This document shows, in pieces, positions 5,951 through 13,874 of a stretch of DNA of 16,775 nt. This DNA is from Herminiimonas sp. GTDB lineage: Bacteria > Pseudomonadota > Gammaproteobacteria > Burkholderiales > Burkholderiaceae. Position numbers and translations under genes: made by a program. Every line of letters begins with the position of its first letter. Position 1 is the first letter of the stretch. The stretch is taken from contig JACMQD010000393.1 of NCBI GenBank assembly GCA_014377155.1, positions 1 to 16,775 of the forward strand, read 5' to 3'. Below the pieces are notes generated by a model. It worked only from the letters and a program-made list of their open reading frames with translations. It had not been told where the DNA came from and searched no databases.

Positions 5951-5980
5951 TTGGAGGCCCCACATCGGCACCCTTATAAT
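5951..5980 (+). promoter_or_regulatory. Sigma70-type promoter of the GT-C glycosyltransferase gene
   Basis: TTGGAG (5951-5956), an 18-base gap and a perfect TATAAT (5975-5980) form a good promoter. The predicted transcription start is at about 5987, immediately before the ATG at 5988. Translation would therefore be leaderless or start further downstream. Confidence 0.6.
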
Positions 5981-5987
5981 GCGGCTC

Positions 5988-7742
5988 ATGTCGATTTCCT
6001 CCCATCGTGCCTCTAAGCCCTTCCGGTCGCCGCAGCCCGCTCTGACGCTGGTGCGCAGTGTGCCACCGCCGCTTCTCGAGTCAGGCGGTCAGCACGAGCC
6101 GGCCACCATCGGTGCGTCCGTCATGCTGGCGTTTTCGTTGCTTCTCTTGCTGTTCGTCTTCGCCGGTCTCACCGGGCATGATCCCTGGAAGGCCGACGAG
6201 GCGTACATCTTTGGCGTGGTGCACCACATGCTGCAAACCGCGGACTGGATTGTGCCCACGCTGGCGGGCGAACCGTTCATGGAAAAGCCGCCACTGTACT
6301 ACTGGGTGGCAAGCGCTTTTGCGAGCGTGCTGTCCGGCTGGCTGCCGCTGCATGACGGCGCGCGTCTGGCCTCGGGTTTTTTCTTGCTAGTGACGTGCTG
6401 GGCGCTGTGGTCGGCGGCGCGGGCCTTTTGGGGGCGCGCGACAGGACATTATGCGATTCCCGTTTTGCTCGCCTGTCTCGGCAATTTGGTACAAAGCCAC
6501 ATGATGATGCCGGACCTGCCGCTGCTGTCCGGGTTTGCGTTATCGGCGTTCGGTTTCGCGACGATCCTGGTGCGTCCTCTGGTCGGCGGCATGTTGCTTG
6601 GCCTGGGCGTTGGCATTGGCTTTCTGTCGAAGGGCCTGATTGCCCCGGGCGCGATCGGCATCACCGCCGTTGTCCTGCCGCTTTGCTTCAAGGAATGGCG
6701 CCGGGCGGCTTACGGGCGTGGCTTGCTCGCGGCCGTCGCAGTTGCGCTGCCATGTTTTATCATTTGGCCGACCGCGCTGTACCTGCGCTCGCCGGCACTG
6801 TTCGTCGAATGGTTCTGGATGAACAATCTGGGCCGCTTCCTGGGCTTTTCGGTTCATCTTCTCGGTGCCGAGCATTTGCCATGGTTCTGGACCCAGACAA
6901 TCCCGTGGTACACCTTTCCCGGCTTGCCGCTGGCACTCTGGGCGTTGTGGTGCAAGCGCGGGACGGCACTGCGCGAGCCGCCGGTGCAGTACTGCGTGGT
7001 TGCCTTCACCGTGATGATGGGCATCCTGGCGCTGTCGTCGTCCGGCCGCGCCGTCTATGGCTGGCCGTTGTTGATTCCGATCGCCTTGCTCGCGGCGCCC
7101 GGCGCCATCACGCTGCCACAGCGCATTGACCGTGGATGGGCGAGCGCCAGCATGGTCCTGTTCAGCTTGTTGAGCGTGTTGATCTGGCGAGGGTGGGCCA
7201 TCATGATCGGCACGGGCAGTCCGCCCGAATGGTCACGCCTGTTACGCGTTCTGCCGGCTGATTTCGTGCCGCAGTTCAGTGCTTTTAGCACCGTCGTGGC
7301 CGCCTGCATTACCGTCGGCGGCTTGATCGCGTTGCGCGTGTTGCGTCACAGGCCAGGCCAGGGATTGGTCGTGTGGGTGGTGGGTCTGACGGTCAGCTGG
7401 TCGTTGTTGATGACTTTGTGGATGCCGTGGCTCGACTATGCGAAAAGCTACCGGGCCGCATTTACCGCCATGCCGCTGCCGCCGAAGGTCGACTGTATCG
7501 CCAGCATTGGTCTGGGTGAAGGCGAGCGGGCAATGCTGCGCTATGTGACAGGTCACAATTCCGTACGGCGCGAGATCATGCCTGTAGCCACCTGCAGCAT
7601 GCTGCTGGTGCAGCGTGAGCAGAAGTTCGGTGAACCGGATGTCAACCCGGTTCAATGGGAAGAGCGCTGGCGTGGCGCGCGGCCAGGCCAGACCAACGAG
7701 CGTTTCTGGCTATACCGTTTAAGGCGCGCGCGTCTGGAGTAA
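5988..7742 (+). CDS. ArnT/PMT-family GT-C glycosyltransferase (integral membrane)
   Basis: This 584-residue polytopic enzyme is of the PMT_2/GT83 type; relatives move a sugar from polyprenyl phosphate onto lipid A, another glycan or protein at the periplasmic face. After a 45-residue basic, Pro-rich N-terminus comes the first membrane span (about 46-60). The first periplasmic loop follows with GHDPWKADEAYIFG (acidic pair Asp70-Glu71) and then DWIVPTLAGEPFMEKPPLYYW, the hallmark of ArnT-like enzymes. About ten further hydrophobic spans precede a short soluble C-terminus. The ATG at 5988 is chosen because upstream in-frame codons precede the promoter. No other sugar-pathway gene is adjacent, so the acceptor and donor are unknown. 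Confidence 0.85.
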   Translation: MSISSHRASKPFRSPQPALTLVRSVPPPLLESGGQHEPATIGASVMLAFSLLLLLFVFAGLTGHDPWKADEAYIFGVVHHMLQTADWIVPTLAGEPFMEKPPLYYWVASAFASVLSGWLPLHDGARLASGFFLLVTCWALWSAARAFWGRATGHYAIPVLLACLGNLVQSHMMMPDLPLLSGFALSAFGFATILVRPLVGGMLLGLGVGIGFLSKGLIAPGAIGITAVVLPLCFKEWRRAAYGRGLLAAVAVALPCFIIWPTALYLRSPALFVEWFWMNNLGRFLGFSVHLLGAEHLPWFWTQTIPWYTFPGLPLALWALWCKRGTALREPPVQYCVVAFTVMMGILALSSSGRAVYGWPLLIPIALLAAPGAITLPQRIDRGWASASMVLFSLLSVLIWRGWAIMIGTGSPPEWSRLLRVLPADFVPQFSAFSTVVAACITVGGLIALRVLRHRPGQGLVVWVVGLTVSWSLLMTLWMPWLDYAKSYRAAFTAMPLPPKVDCIASIGLGEGERAMLRYVTGHNSVRREIMPVATCSMLLVQREQKFGEPDVNPVQWEERWRGARPGQTNERFWLYRLRRARLE

Positions 7743-7880
7743 CGACGGGTTCACGGGTACCTTGATGCACCTGCCATCGTAGCTGTCGAACCGAGGTCGC
7801 GGATCGTTACCGCCCGCAAAATCGACCATGCCGCTGGATCGGTATGCTGGCGCGATGGACCGAAGCCTTTGCGCATCGAC
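7719..7880 (-). other. Protein-like open stretch without a start, possible gene remnant
   Basis: On the minus strand this frame reads ...DAQRLRSIAPAYRSSGMVDF and continues GGNDPRPRFDSYDGRCIKVP before a TAA that lies inside the end of the glycosyltransferase gene. The composition looks like a folded protein, but the frame is closed by a TAG just upstream (about 7896) and has no ribosome-binding site. It may be the C-terminal relic of a lost gene; I do not recognise the family. The rest of 7743-8127 shows no supported gene. Confidence 0.22.
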
Positions 7881-8087
7881 AAGACAAAGCGCTCGAGGCT
7901 ACCACACAGGCGAGCGGTGACGAGTTTCACCTCGATGCTGTGGAAAATCATCGATCCTTTATGCGTCACGGTGAGCATCGGCAATGCCTCGTTATCGTGT
8001 CCCGGTACGTTTGCTGCGATCCGGGTATGTGGCGATGGGCGCGGGGCAGGCTGTTGCGTTGCGCTGTTGCGCACGTTCGGATCGACT

Positions 8088-8109
8088 CGCTGCATTTATT
8101 TTTGCAGCG
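8088..8109 (-). terminator. Hairpin downstream of the DUF4360 pair
   Basis: CGCTGCA and TGCAGCG form a perfect 7-bp stem with an 8-base AT-rich loop, 18 bases after the stop of the 8128-8709 gene. There is no U-tract after it on the minus strand, so it is either a Rho-assisted or stabilising 3' hairpin or not a terminator. Confidence 0.35.
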
Positions 8110-8127
8110 AAGCTGACCGTCTCGCTA

Positions 8128-8709
8128 TCAATTACATTTTTTCAAATTAAGGTGATAGACCATTGCTGCGGTTTTACCGTCGCTAGTATCGAGCGACGCC
8201 AAAGCGTCACCGCTTCCACGAAGGGCGAGTTCTATCTGCATTACAAGTTTGGCGTCGCTACCGCAGCCGACCCGTTTCATTTGCCCCGCGCCGATGTTTT
8301 CGGTGAAAAAATAATCGCCTTCATAACTGCCTTTGACTTTGCGCGTGAAGACGCGGCCGTGTTCGTTGCCCTGCGGGCTCAATGCATACTTGACCTCGAC
8401 CGAGGCTTCCTGCGTCGGCGCGAGTTTTGCAAATCCCCTGTAGTCCACCTTGTATACGCCCAGTGACATATTCGCCGGCAAATTCAAGGGGTACGTAATA
8501 TGACACACCTTGTTCACAGTGCCGCCTGTCGCCGCCGGACTCGCATTACTAGTGTCGAGATTAAACTTGTCGAACAATATGCTAAGTGTTGTGTGATCGG
8601 GCGACACCACGACCGAGTAACTTCCCTGAGGACAGCCATCCTGCGCGGCCTGCGCCGGTAGCGCAAATAGTGCCCCGCAGGCTAGCAGCATTGTTATGCG
8701 CAAATTCAT
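8128..8709 (-). CDS. Secreted DUF4360-family protein, divergent paralogue
   Basis: This is a 193-residue exported protein. The start MNLRITMLLACGALFALPAQ is chosen over an upstream ATG because it gives a clean signal peptide (cleavage near AQA-AQD) and follows an AAAGG. The mature part shares its order of motifs with the neighbour at 8772-9368. These are CPQGSYSVVVSPDHTTLSIL, FDKF, a CHITYPLNLP strand, VYKVDYRGF, and an ending YHLNLKKC. The four cysteines (26, 69, 149, 192) match those of the paralogue, suggesting two conserved disulfides. It differs by small insertions (SNASPAATGG) and loss of the FFAGTRGP block. Family function is not established. Confidence 0.83.
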   Translation of the reverse strand: MNLRITMLLACGALFALPAQAAQDGCPQGSYSVVVSPDHTTLSILFDKFNLDTSNASPAATGGTVNKVCHITYPLNLPANMSLGVYKVDYRGFAKLAPTQEASVEVKYALSPQGNEHGRVFTRKVKGSYEGDYFFTENIGAGQMKRVGCGSDAKLVMQIELALRGSGDALASLDTSDGKTAAMVYHLNLKKCN

Positions 8710-8734
8710 GGTCACAGCCTTTCTGGTTGCGATT

Positions 8735-8761
8735 GCATCCGGCAGGGCCTCTACCGGATGC
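8735..8761 (-). promoter_or_regulatory. Intercistronic hairpin between the two DUF4360 genes
   Basis: A perfect 8-bp inverted repeat, GCATCCGG with CCGGATGC and an 11-base loop, fills the 62-base gap between the two genes. There is no U-tract. It could set relative expression by partial termination, processing or mRNA protection. Confidence 0.55.
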
Positions 8762-8771
8762 GATAGGTTAA

Positions 8772-9368
8772 TTAGCTGCCGCACTTGCGCCATTGCAGTT
8801 GGTAAATGATTCCAGCATTAACATCCTGCGAGTCAATCGACGTAACCGCTTCCCTGTTGGCAACAGTGTTCACTTTCATGCTCGAATTGGTCCGCAAGTT
8901 GACGTCGGCGCCGCATCCGGACCACACCATCGATTCCGCCACCAATTCATTGTTGATCAAATAGTCCTCATCGATGGCGCCGCGGAACGTACGTTGAAAT
9001 GCCGGGCCTCTGGTTCCCGCAAAAAAATACTCCACGTTAAACTGTGATGACGCCTGTGCTGGCAGTCGATTAAAGCCGCGATAGTCGATCTTCATGACGG
9101 CGACACTCATTCCCTGGGGAACGTGCACGGGAATCGCGATGTTGCAGCTCTTGCGATCGAAGCTTTTGCCAGAGGTGCCGCCAACCGATATCTGATATTG
9201 ATCGAACAGCAAGCTCAAGGACTTCGCGTCCGGGCTGAGCGTGGCTGAAACGGAGCCGGCGGGACAACCGGTACCGCCATAACCGGGCGTGCCGAGCGAA
9301 ATGTCATCGGCGGCGAATACCGACGTAGAAAGGACGATCGCCGAGACTAAAAAAATGCGTGATTTCAT
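8772..9368 (-). CDS. Secreted DUF4360-family protein
   Basis: This 198-residue protein has an N-terminal signal peptide (residues 1-19/20, ending VFA-A) and a textbook DUF4360 body. The motifs are CPAGSVSATLSPDAKSLSLL, FDQYQI, SFDRKSCNIAIPVHVPQGMS, KIDYRGF, VEYFFAGTRGP, and the ending YQLQWRKC. Cys35, Cys75, Cys152 and Cys196 are the four conserved cysteines. An AAGGAG sits 7 bases before the ATG. It is the first gene of a two-gene operon with its paralogue at 8128-8709. The family is found in bacteria and fungi as secreted beta-rich proteins without a firmly known role; a surface or extracellular function is inferred. Confidence 0.88.
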   Translation of the reverse strand: MKSRIFLVSAIVLSTSVFAADDISLGTPGYGGTGCPAGSVSATLSPDAKSLSLLFDQYQISVGGTSGKSFDRKSCNIAIPVHVPQGMSVAVMKIDYRGFNRLPAQASSQFNVEYFFAGTRGPAFQRTFRGAIDEDYLINNELVAESMVWSGCGADVNLRTNSSMKVNTVANREAVTSIDSQDVNAGIIYQLQWRKCGS

Positions 9369-9500
9369 GTGAGACTCCTTGTAGAAAAACTAAACTGCAA
9401 TGGACCAACGCATCTGCCGATGAACGCAATGTTGCGCAGAGTTCGTGGACGTACATTAACCATCGCAAGCTTTCTCAGGTGTATTCTCTTTATTTCATCT

Positions 9501-9610
9501 GTAAGCGTCGGTAAGCAGAAGGCGCTGCGCAGGCTCAGGCCGTCGATCGAATTGCGCATGTCCTTTTGCCCGATGGCCAGGCACACCATGCCTTGCGGTG
9601 CGCCCCACAT
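9501..9610 (-). pseudogene. tnpB: Truncated IS66 tnpB
   Basis: From the ATG at 9610 the frame reads MWGAPQGMVCLAIGQKDMRN then SIDGLSL, matching the TnpB start (x-V-Y-L-A-x-G-x-T-D-M-R-x-S-I-D-G-L). After that it diverges and reads out through the element end. TnpB is normally about 115 residues. The start overlaps the tnpA stop as TGATG, the usual IS66 coupling. Confidence 0.75.
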
Positions 9611-9903
9611 CAAAGCACCTCGAGCAAGCCCTTGGACCAGCCAAGCGGCTCATGGCTGGCGATCCTGATCACATAGCCCGATGGCGTCATTACCTCGAGC
9701 GCCGGCTCTGCGCGACCACCCACACTTGGCAGCGCAACGAGCGTCGTCGCCGGCTGCGACAACACCGCAAGGCGCTTGCGTCCGTAGTGAAACGCGGACG
9801 CGGTGAGCCCTTCACGGGTGCACCAGGCATGGATGCCGATGCTCGACGCAGCCTGCTCTCGCACCCGTGCCGCCCATAGCCGCTCGTTCGATTCTTTTCG
9901 CAT
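9610..9903 (-). CDS. tnpA: IS66-family accessory protein TnpA
   Basis: This 97-residue protein has the TnpA layout. An N-terminal helix-turn-helix region (RLWAARVREQAASSIGIHAW, then CTREGLTASAFHYGRKRLA) resembles the usual 'S...FC.e.gl....fy.WRkrL' motif. A C-terminal strand region (ALEVMTPSGYVIRI) follows. The frame is complete but the partners tnpB and tnpC are gone, so it cannot support transposition alone. At most it is a leftover DNA-binding protein. Confidence 0.72.
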   Translation of the reverse strand: MRKESNERLWAARVREQAASSIGIHAWCTREGLTASAFHYGRKRLAVLSQPATTLVALPSVGGRAEPALEVMTPSGYVIRIASHEPLGWSKGLLEVL

Positions 9904-9987
9904 TGTTGCGACACCGTTCTGTTATCGGCGCCGCCAGTTTGTCTACCTGTACTCGGGAAGGGAAGGTGGGGTAAATATTCCGCTTAC

Positions 9988-10304
9988 TATCGGTCTGCCG
10001 ATCGATCGATGCAGAAACTGGAAGCGTGGTAACGCACAGACATGCAGAAAAAACGCCTGCATGATCGTCTGCGGGTTCAATTCTCATGAAGCCTGATTAA
10101 CGCTTCGTGAGGATTTATTCAAGGATTATGTATTGGGGAATGTTGTGTTTCGGTGGCGTCGTAAAAGCATTCTGGATTTTTGCAATCAGCGCACCGATGT
10201 ACCCCAATTTCTGCCAGATCACCTCGAATCGTTCACCTACTGTGGCATTGCATCAGCTGCCACGACTCCGATCCATCCCTGTATTATCGCGAAAGAAAAT
10301 TATC
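9988..10304. other. Non-coding stretch before the eRF1-like gene
   Basis: No gene is supported. An upstream in-frame extension of the next gene is open but hydrophobic and unlike its family. The promoter of the 10305 gene must lie here; I cannot pick out convincing boxes. Confidence 0.3.
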
Positions 10305-10682
10305 ATGACTTTACATCATGCAGTTGTCTGGCTTGACCACACGCAAGCCCAGGTTATTCACTTCGACTTGAATGCTTCCGAGTTGGAATCTTTGAAAACG
10401 CACTCTACGCATCCCCATCCCCATCAGACCCACGGCGACGGAGAGCCGGTCGACAATAAACTGTTTTTTGCCGATATTTCGGAAGCCCTGAAAGACGCAG
10501 CCGAAATACTTGTTGTAGGACCCGGTCAGGAAAAAACGACGTTCATGACGTATCTGGCAACGCACGCCGCTGGCGTAGCAGAAAAAGTCAAGGGAGTAGA
10601 AACAGTGGATCATCCCTCAGAAGGACAGTTGCTGGCCCATGCGCGCAAGTATTTTGTCAGTGCAGGCGGCTTACAAAAATAA
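10305..10682 (+). CDS. eRF1 domain-3-like 'translational machinery' protein (baeRF-like)
   Basis: This 125-residue cytoplasmic protein starts MTLHHAVVWLDHTQAQVIHF, the family's usual beginning (H-A-x-V-W-x-D-H). A His-rich linker follows (THPHPHQTHGDG, about residues 36-47). The core then reads FFADISEALKDAAEILVVGP, then ...TYLATHA, then VKGVETVDHPSEGQLLAHAR, the hallmark 'GVE-x-x-DHP-x-DGQL-x-A-x-AR' end. The fold is predicted to be like domain 3 of eukaryotic/archaeal release factor 1 (L7Ae-like). Such bacterial proteins are suspected of acting on ribosomes, but their substrate is not established. The start is chosen by homology; the ribosome-binding site is weak. Confidence 0.8.
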   Translation: MTLHHAVVWLDHTQAQVIHFDLNASELESLKTHSTHPHPHQTHGDGEPVDNKLFFADISEALKDAAEILVVGPGQEKTTFMTYLATHAAGVAEKVKGVETVDHPSEGQLLAHARKYFVSAGGLQK

Positions 10683-11114
10683 GCTCCCGACACACATCGC
10701 AATCGGCGACCTCTGCGCATAGGGGCAGTGGCTTGCGCACCGTGGGTGGAATTTTAGTAGCGCCCCAGTTCCATAACCGAGGCGCTACAATGACCGACAT
10801 GCTCTTACAAAAAACTGTGTCTTGCCGAAGCGGCGTGCAGGAGAGCACGTTTTACCAGCCGCGCCAGTGAAGTTCGGCAGGATCGACAGGGAGGTCAGAA
10901 GGTTTCTGTTTTTCTAGGTCCATCGATAGCGGTTGCGCCGGTCATGAAAGTCCCCTTTCGGTATCATCTCATGACCTCGGCCAAACAAAATCCGACGCGC
11001 GCTCTTCAACCCGGTTCGCCGTTCAACGGCTCCCAAGCGTAATCGCCAATCCTTACTATCCAATCCGAAAAAAAACGTACATCTTCGGTTTTGGATTTCC
11101 TTGCATAGTCGACC
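10683..11114. other. Convergent non-coding spacer with an 8-bp inverted repeat
   Basis: No gene is supported between the convergent eRF1-like and mgtA genes. GTAGCGCC (10758-10765) pairs perfectly with GGCGCTAC (10781-10788) around a 15-base loop, without a clear U-tract on either strand. It may serve as a bidirectional transcript end. Confidence 0.4.
11058..11096 (-). terminator. Candidate terminator or hairpin after mgtA
   Basis: Read on the minus strand, ATCCAA-AA-CCGA pairs with TCGG-A-TTGGAT. The loop contains eight consecutive T. It lies 18 bases after the mgtA stop. Because the T-run is in the loop rather than after the stem, intrinsic termination is uncertain. Confidence 0.35.
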
Positions 11115-13874
11115 TCACTGCCAACCGAACTTGCGGATGTAAAAACGTTTCATAACGGTAGTAAGCATCACGTAACACAACAGAATCCCCACTAGCCACG
11201 GGAAGTACGACAGCGGTAGCGCCTGCAGCTTGAAGTACTGAGCCAAGGGACCCATCGGCAGGTAGATGCCAACGGCGATCACAATGACGGTCATCGCCAG
11301 CAAAGGCCAGGAGGCGATGCTCTCGATGAATGGCAGCTTGGGTGTACGGATCATGTGAACGATCAGCGTTTGCGTCACCAGGCCCACCACGAACCATCCC
11401 GACTGGAACAGGGCTTGTTCGGCCAGCGTATTGGCGCTGAAAACAAACCACATGAGGCAATAGGTGGTGATGTCGAACACCGAGCTGATCGGGCCGAAAT
11501 ACACCATGAAGCGACCAATGTCGGCAGGGTTCCATTTCAGCGGCATTTTTACCAATTCTTCATCGACATTATCGAACGGAATCGCAATCTGCGAAACGTC
11601 GTACAACAGGTTCTGCACCAACAGATGCAGCGGCAGCATCGGCAGGAAAGGCAAGAACGCGCTGGCGACCAACACCGAAAAGACGTTACCGAAATTGGAG
11701 CTGGCGGTCATCCGGATGTATTTCAGCATGTTGCTGAACGTCCTGCGTCCTTCGATCACCCCTTCCTCGAGGACCATCAAACTTTTCTCGAGCAGGATGA
11801 TGTCGGCAGCCTCTTTCGCGATGTCGACCGCCGAATCAACCGAGATGCCGATGTCGGCGGCACGCAATGCCGGGGCATCATTGATGCCGTCGCCCATGAA
11901 TCCGACGACGTGTCCGTTTGCGCGCAATGCCCGCACCAGACGTTCCTTATGCAACGGCGTTAGTTTGGCGAACACGTTGTTGGCTTCCACGACCTCAGCC
12001 AATTCCGGGTCCGTCATTTTTTCGAGATGCGAGCCCAGCACCACGCCGGACACCGCCAATCCGACGTCGCGGCAAATCTTGGCAGTGACGAGTTCGTTGT
12101 CACCCGTCAGAACCTTGACCGTTACGCCGTGCTCGGCGAGCGCCTTCAGCGCCGGTGCGGTCGATTCCTTCGGCGGATCGAGAAAGGCGACGTAGCCGAT
12201 CAGGGTTAGGCCGGCTTCATCCGCGACTGAATAAACAGACTTGCTCGGCGGGACTTCCTTGACCGCCACGGCGACCACGCGCAGACCTTCTTCATTGAGA
12301 TCGTGTGTAATGCGCAACACCCGCTTGAGCATGATTTCGTCGAGCACAACCGATGCGGCACCTTGTTGAACATGGGTGCAGCCGGACAGGATTTCCTCGA
12401 CCGCGCCCTTGCAAATCAATTCATGGTGATGATCGCGTTCGCTAACGATCACCGACATGCGACGACGCTGGAAATCGAACGGGATTTCATCGATCTTGCG
12501 ATAATCCTGCGCCAACTTGAGGTCGGTTTGCAGCTCGACATGGTCGAGCACGGCACGGTCGAGCAAATTCTTCAAACCGGTTTGATAGTGGCTGTTCAAA
12601 AAGGCAAATTTCAGTGTCTCCTCGGATTCAACACCGAATACATCCGTATGTCTTTCCAGAAAAATTTTGTCCTGGGTAAGCGTCCCGGTTTTATCGGTGC
12701 ACAGCACATCCATCGCGCCGAAGTTTTGGATCGCGTCCAGTCTTTTAACCACGACTTTCTTGCGCGACAGCAGCACGGCGCCTTTGGCCAGCGTCGTGGT
12801 CACGATCATCGGCAGCATCTCGGGGGTCAGGCCCACTGCAACCGACAGCGCGAACAGGAAGGCTTCGGTCCAGTCCCCTTTGGTGAAGCCATTGACCAAC
12901 AGCACCAGCGGCGCCATCACCATCGCAAAGCGGATCAGGAGCCAGCTGACGCTATTGACGCCGGCCTGAAAAGCCGTAGGTGCGCGGTCGGTGGCCGTCA
13001 CACGCGTGGCAATCGTGCCGAAGTAGGTGCGGTTGCCAGTGGTCAGAACTACCGCCGTTGCAGAGCCGGACACGACATTGGTACCCATGAATAGCAGATT
13101 ATCGAGTTCCAGCGGATTCTCGCCGGTACCTTCATAACGGACGGAAAATTTCTCTACCGGCAAGGACTCGCCAGTCATTGCGGCTTGGCTGACGAACAAA
13201 TCCTTGGCGGCAAGCACCCGGCAATCCGCAGGAATCATGTCGCCGGCCGACAGTACGAGAAGTTCACCTGGCACGAGATCCTTGATGGGCACATCGATCT
13301 GCCGGGTCGGGCGGGCAGGCAACTGCGTGCCGACATAATGCTCGGCATCCGGCGCGGTATCGGCCGACAGATCACGCCGGATAACAGTCGCCGTATTGCT
13401 GACCATCTCCTTCAGGCGTTCTGCTGCGCGGTTCGAGCGGCCCTCCTGCACAAAGCGAATGAGCGTCGACAGCAGCACCATCGTACCGATCACGATCGTA
13501 GCCTTGACGTCTTCGGTGAAATACGAGACGGCGGCCAGCACCGTCAGTAGCAAATTGAACGGGTTCCGGTAGCAATGCCACAGGTGCAGCCACCATGGCA
13601 GAGGCTTTTCATGCTCGACTTCGTTGGGACCGACGCGGGCGCGGATGGTCACTACTTCAGCACTGGTCAAGCCGTCCTGGTGCGTCTTTAATCGAACAAG
13701 AACGGCGTCGGCGTCTTCTTTGCCCGCGTGTAGGAGTTCTCGTGCTAGTTGATCCGGAACCGCACGCGAGACGCCGGGGCCGGATAAGGAATCCAGAATC
13801 GGACGGCGACGAAAATGTCGGGTCGCGTGCCGGCTGCGCAGGAAGGACTCGAACAGGTTTTTAAATAGGTTCAT
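11115..13874 (-). CDS. mgtA: Mg2+-transporting P3B-type ATPase
   Basis: This 919-residue inner-membrane ATPase imports Mg2+ at the expense of ATP. An N-terminal cytoplasmic tail leads into the first membrane helices (about 105-145). The actuator motif TGES is at 234-237. The helix-4 motif GLTPEMLPMIV begins near 348 and is typical of MgtA/MgtB. The phosphorylation site DKTGTLT has Asp394. The ATP-binding CKGAVEE is near 488, TGDN at 590, and MGDGINDAPAL at 660-670. Six C-terminal helices follow, with the ending RFYIRKFGWQ. The length fits the family (about 900 residues) and no lesion is seen. AGAGG precedes the ATG. No mgtC or PhoPQ gene is nearby. The leader upstream shows no M-box I can recognise. 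Confidence 0.95.
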   Translation of the reverse strand: MNLFKNLFESFLRSRHATRHFRRRPILDSLSGPGVSRAVPDQLARELLHAGKEDADAVLVRLKTHQDGLTSAEVVTIRARVGPNEVEHEKPLPWWLHLWHCYRNPFNLLLTVLAAVSYFTEDVKATIVIGTMVLLSTLIRFVQEGRSNRAAERLKEMVSNTATVIRRDLSADTAPDAEHYVGTQLPARPTRQIDVPIKDLVPGELLVLSAGDMIPADCRVLAAKDLFVSQAAMTGESLPVEKFSVRYEGTGENPLELDNLLFMGTNVVSGSATAVVLTTGNRTYFGTIATRVTATDRAPTAFQAGVNSVSWLLIRFAMVMAPLVLLVNGFTKGDWTEAFLFALSVAVGLTPEMLPMIVTTTLAKGAVLLSRKKVVVKRLDAIQNFGAMDVLCTDKTGTLTQDKIFLERHTDVFGVESEETLKFAFLNSHYQTGLKNLLDRAVLDHVELQTDLKLAQDYRKIDEIPFDFQRRRMSVIVSERDHHHELICKGAVEEILSGCTHVQQGAASVVLDEIMLKRVLRITHDLNEEGLRVVAVAVKEVPPSKSVYSVADEAGLTLIGYVAFLDPPKESTAPALKALAEHGVTVKVLTGDNELVTAKICRDVGLAVSGVVLGSHLEKMTDPELAEVVEANNVFAKLTPLHKERLVRALRANGHVVGFMGDGINDAPALRAADIGISVDSAVDIAKEAADIILLEKSLMVLEEGVIEGRRTFSNMLKYIRMTASSNFGNVFSVLVASAFLPFLPMLPLHLLVQNLLYDVSQIAIPFDNVDEELVKMPLKWNPADIGRFMVYFGPISSVFDITTYCLMWFVFSANTLAEQALFQSGWFVVGLVTQTLIVHMIRTPKLPFIESIASWPLLAMTVIVIAVGIYLPMGPLAQYFKLQALPLSYFPWLVGILLCYVMLTTVMKRFYIRKFGWQ

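Larger units (their letters stand above)
9501..9987 (-). mobile_element. Miniature IS66-family derivative (internal deletion)
   Basis: The 487-bp segment is bounded by GTAAGCG (9501-9507) and its complement CGCTTAC (9981-9987), the characteristic outer tips of IS66-family ends. Inside, on the minus strand, are tnpA and only the first roughly 28 codons of tnpB. The rest of tnpB and all of tnpC are missing, and the tnpB frame runs straight into the right terminal repeat. The two ends match only at the outermost seven bases plus scattered positions. The flanking 8-base sequences (TTTCATCT and TATCGGTC) do not match, so the target duplication has been lost or the ends were rearranged. Confidence 0.6.

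Noticed and set aside
5734..5979. 81-residue plus-strand ORF upstream of the glycosyltransferase
   Set aside because: It spans the promoter of the next gene, lacks a family resemblance and has no ribosome-binding site.
7751..8095. 114-residue minus-strand ORF downstream of the DUF4360 pair
   Set aside because: Its start lies within the 8088-8109 hairpin, no ribosome-binding site is seen, and another frame in the same stretch looks more protein-like.
10060..10095. tRNA 3' end (GGGTTCAATTC resembles a T-loop)
   Set aside because: The flanking bases do not form a T-stem and no acceptor, D or anticodon arms can be drawn.
12303..13094. 263-residue plus-strand ORF inside mgtA
   Set aside because: It is antisense to the fully conserved P-type ATPase sequence.
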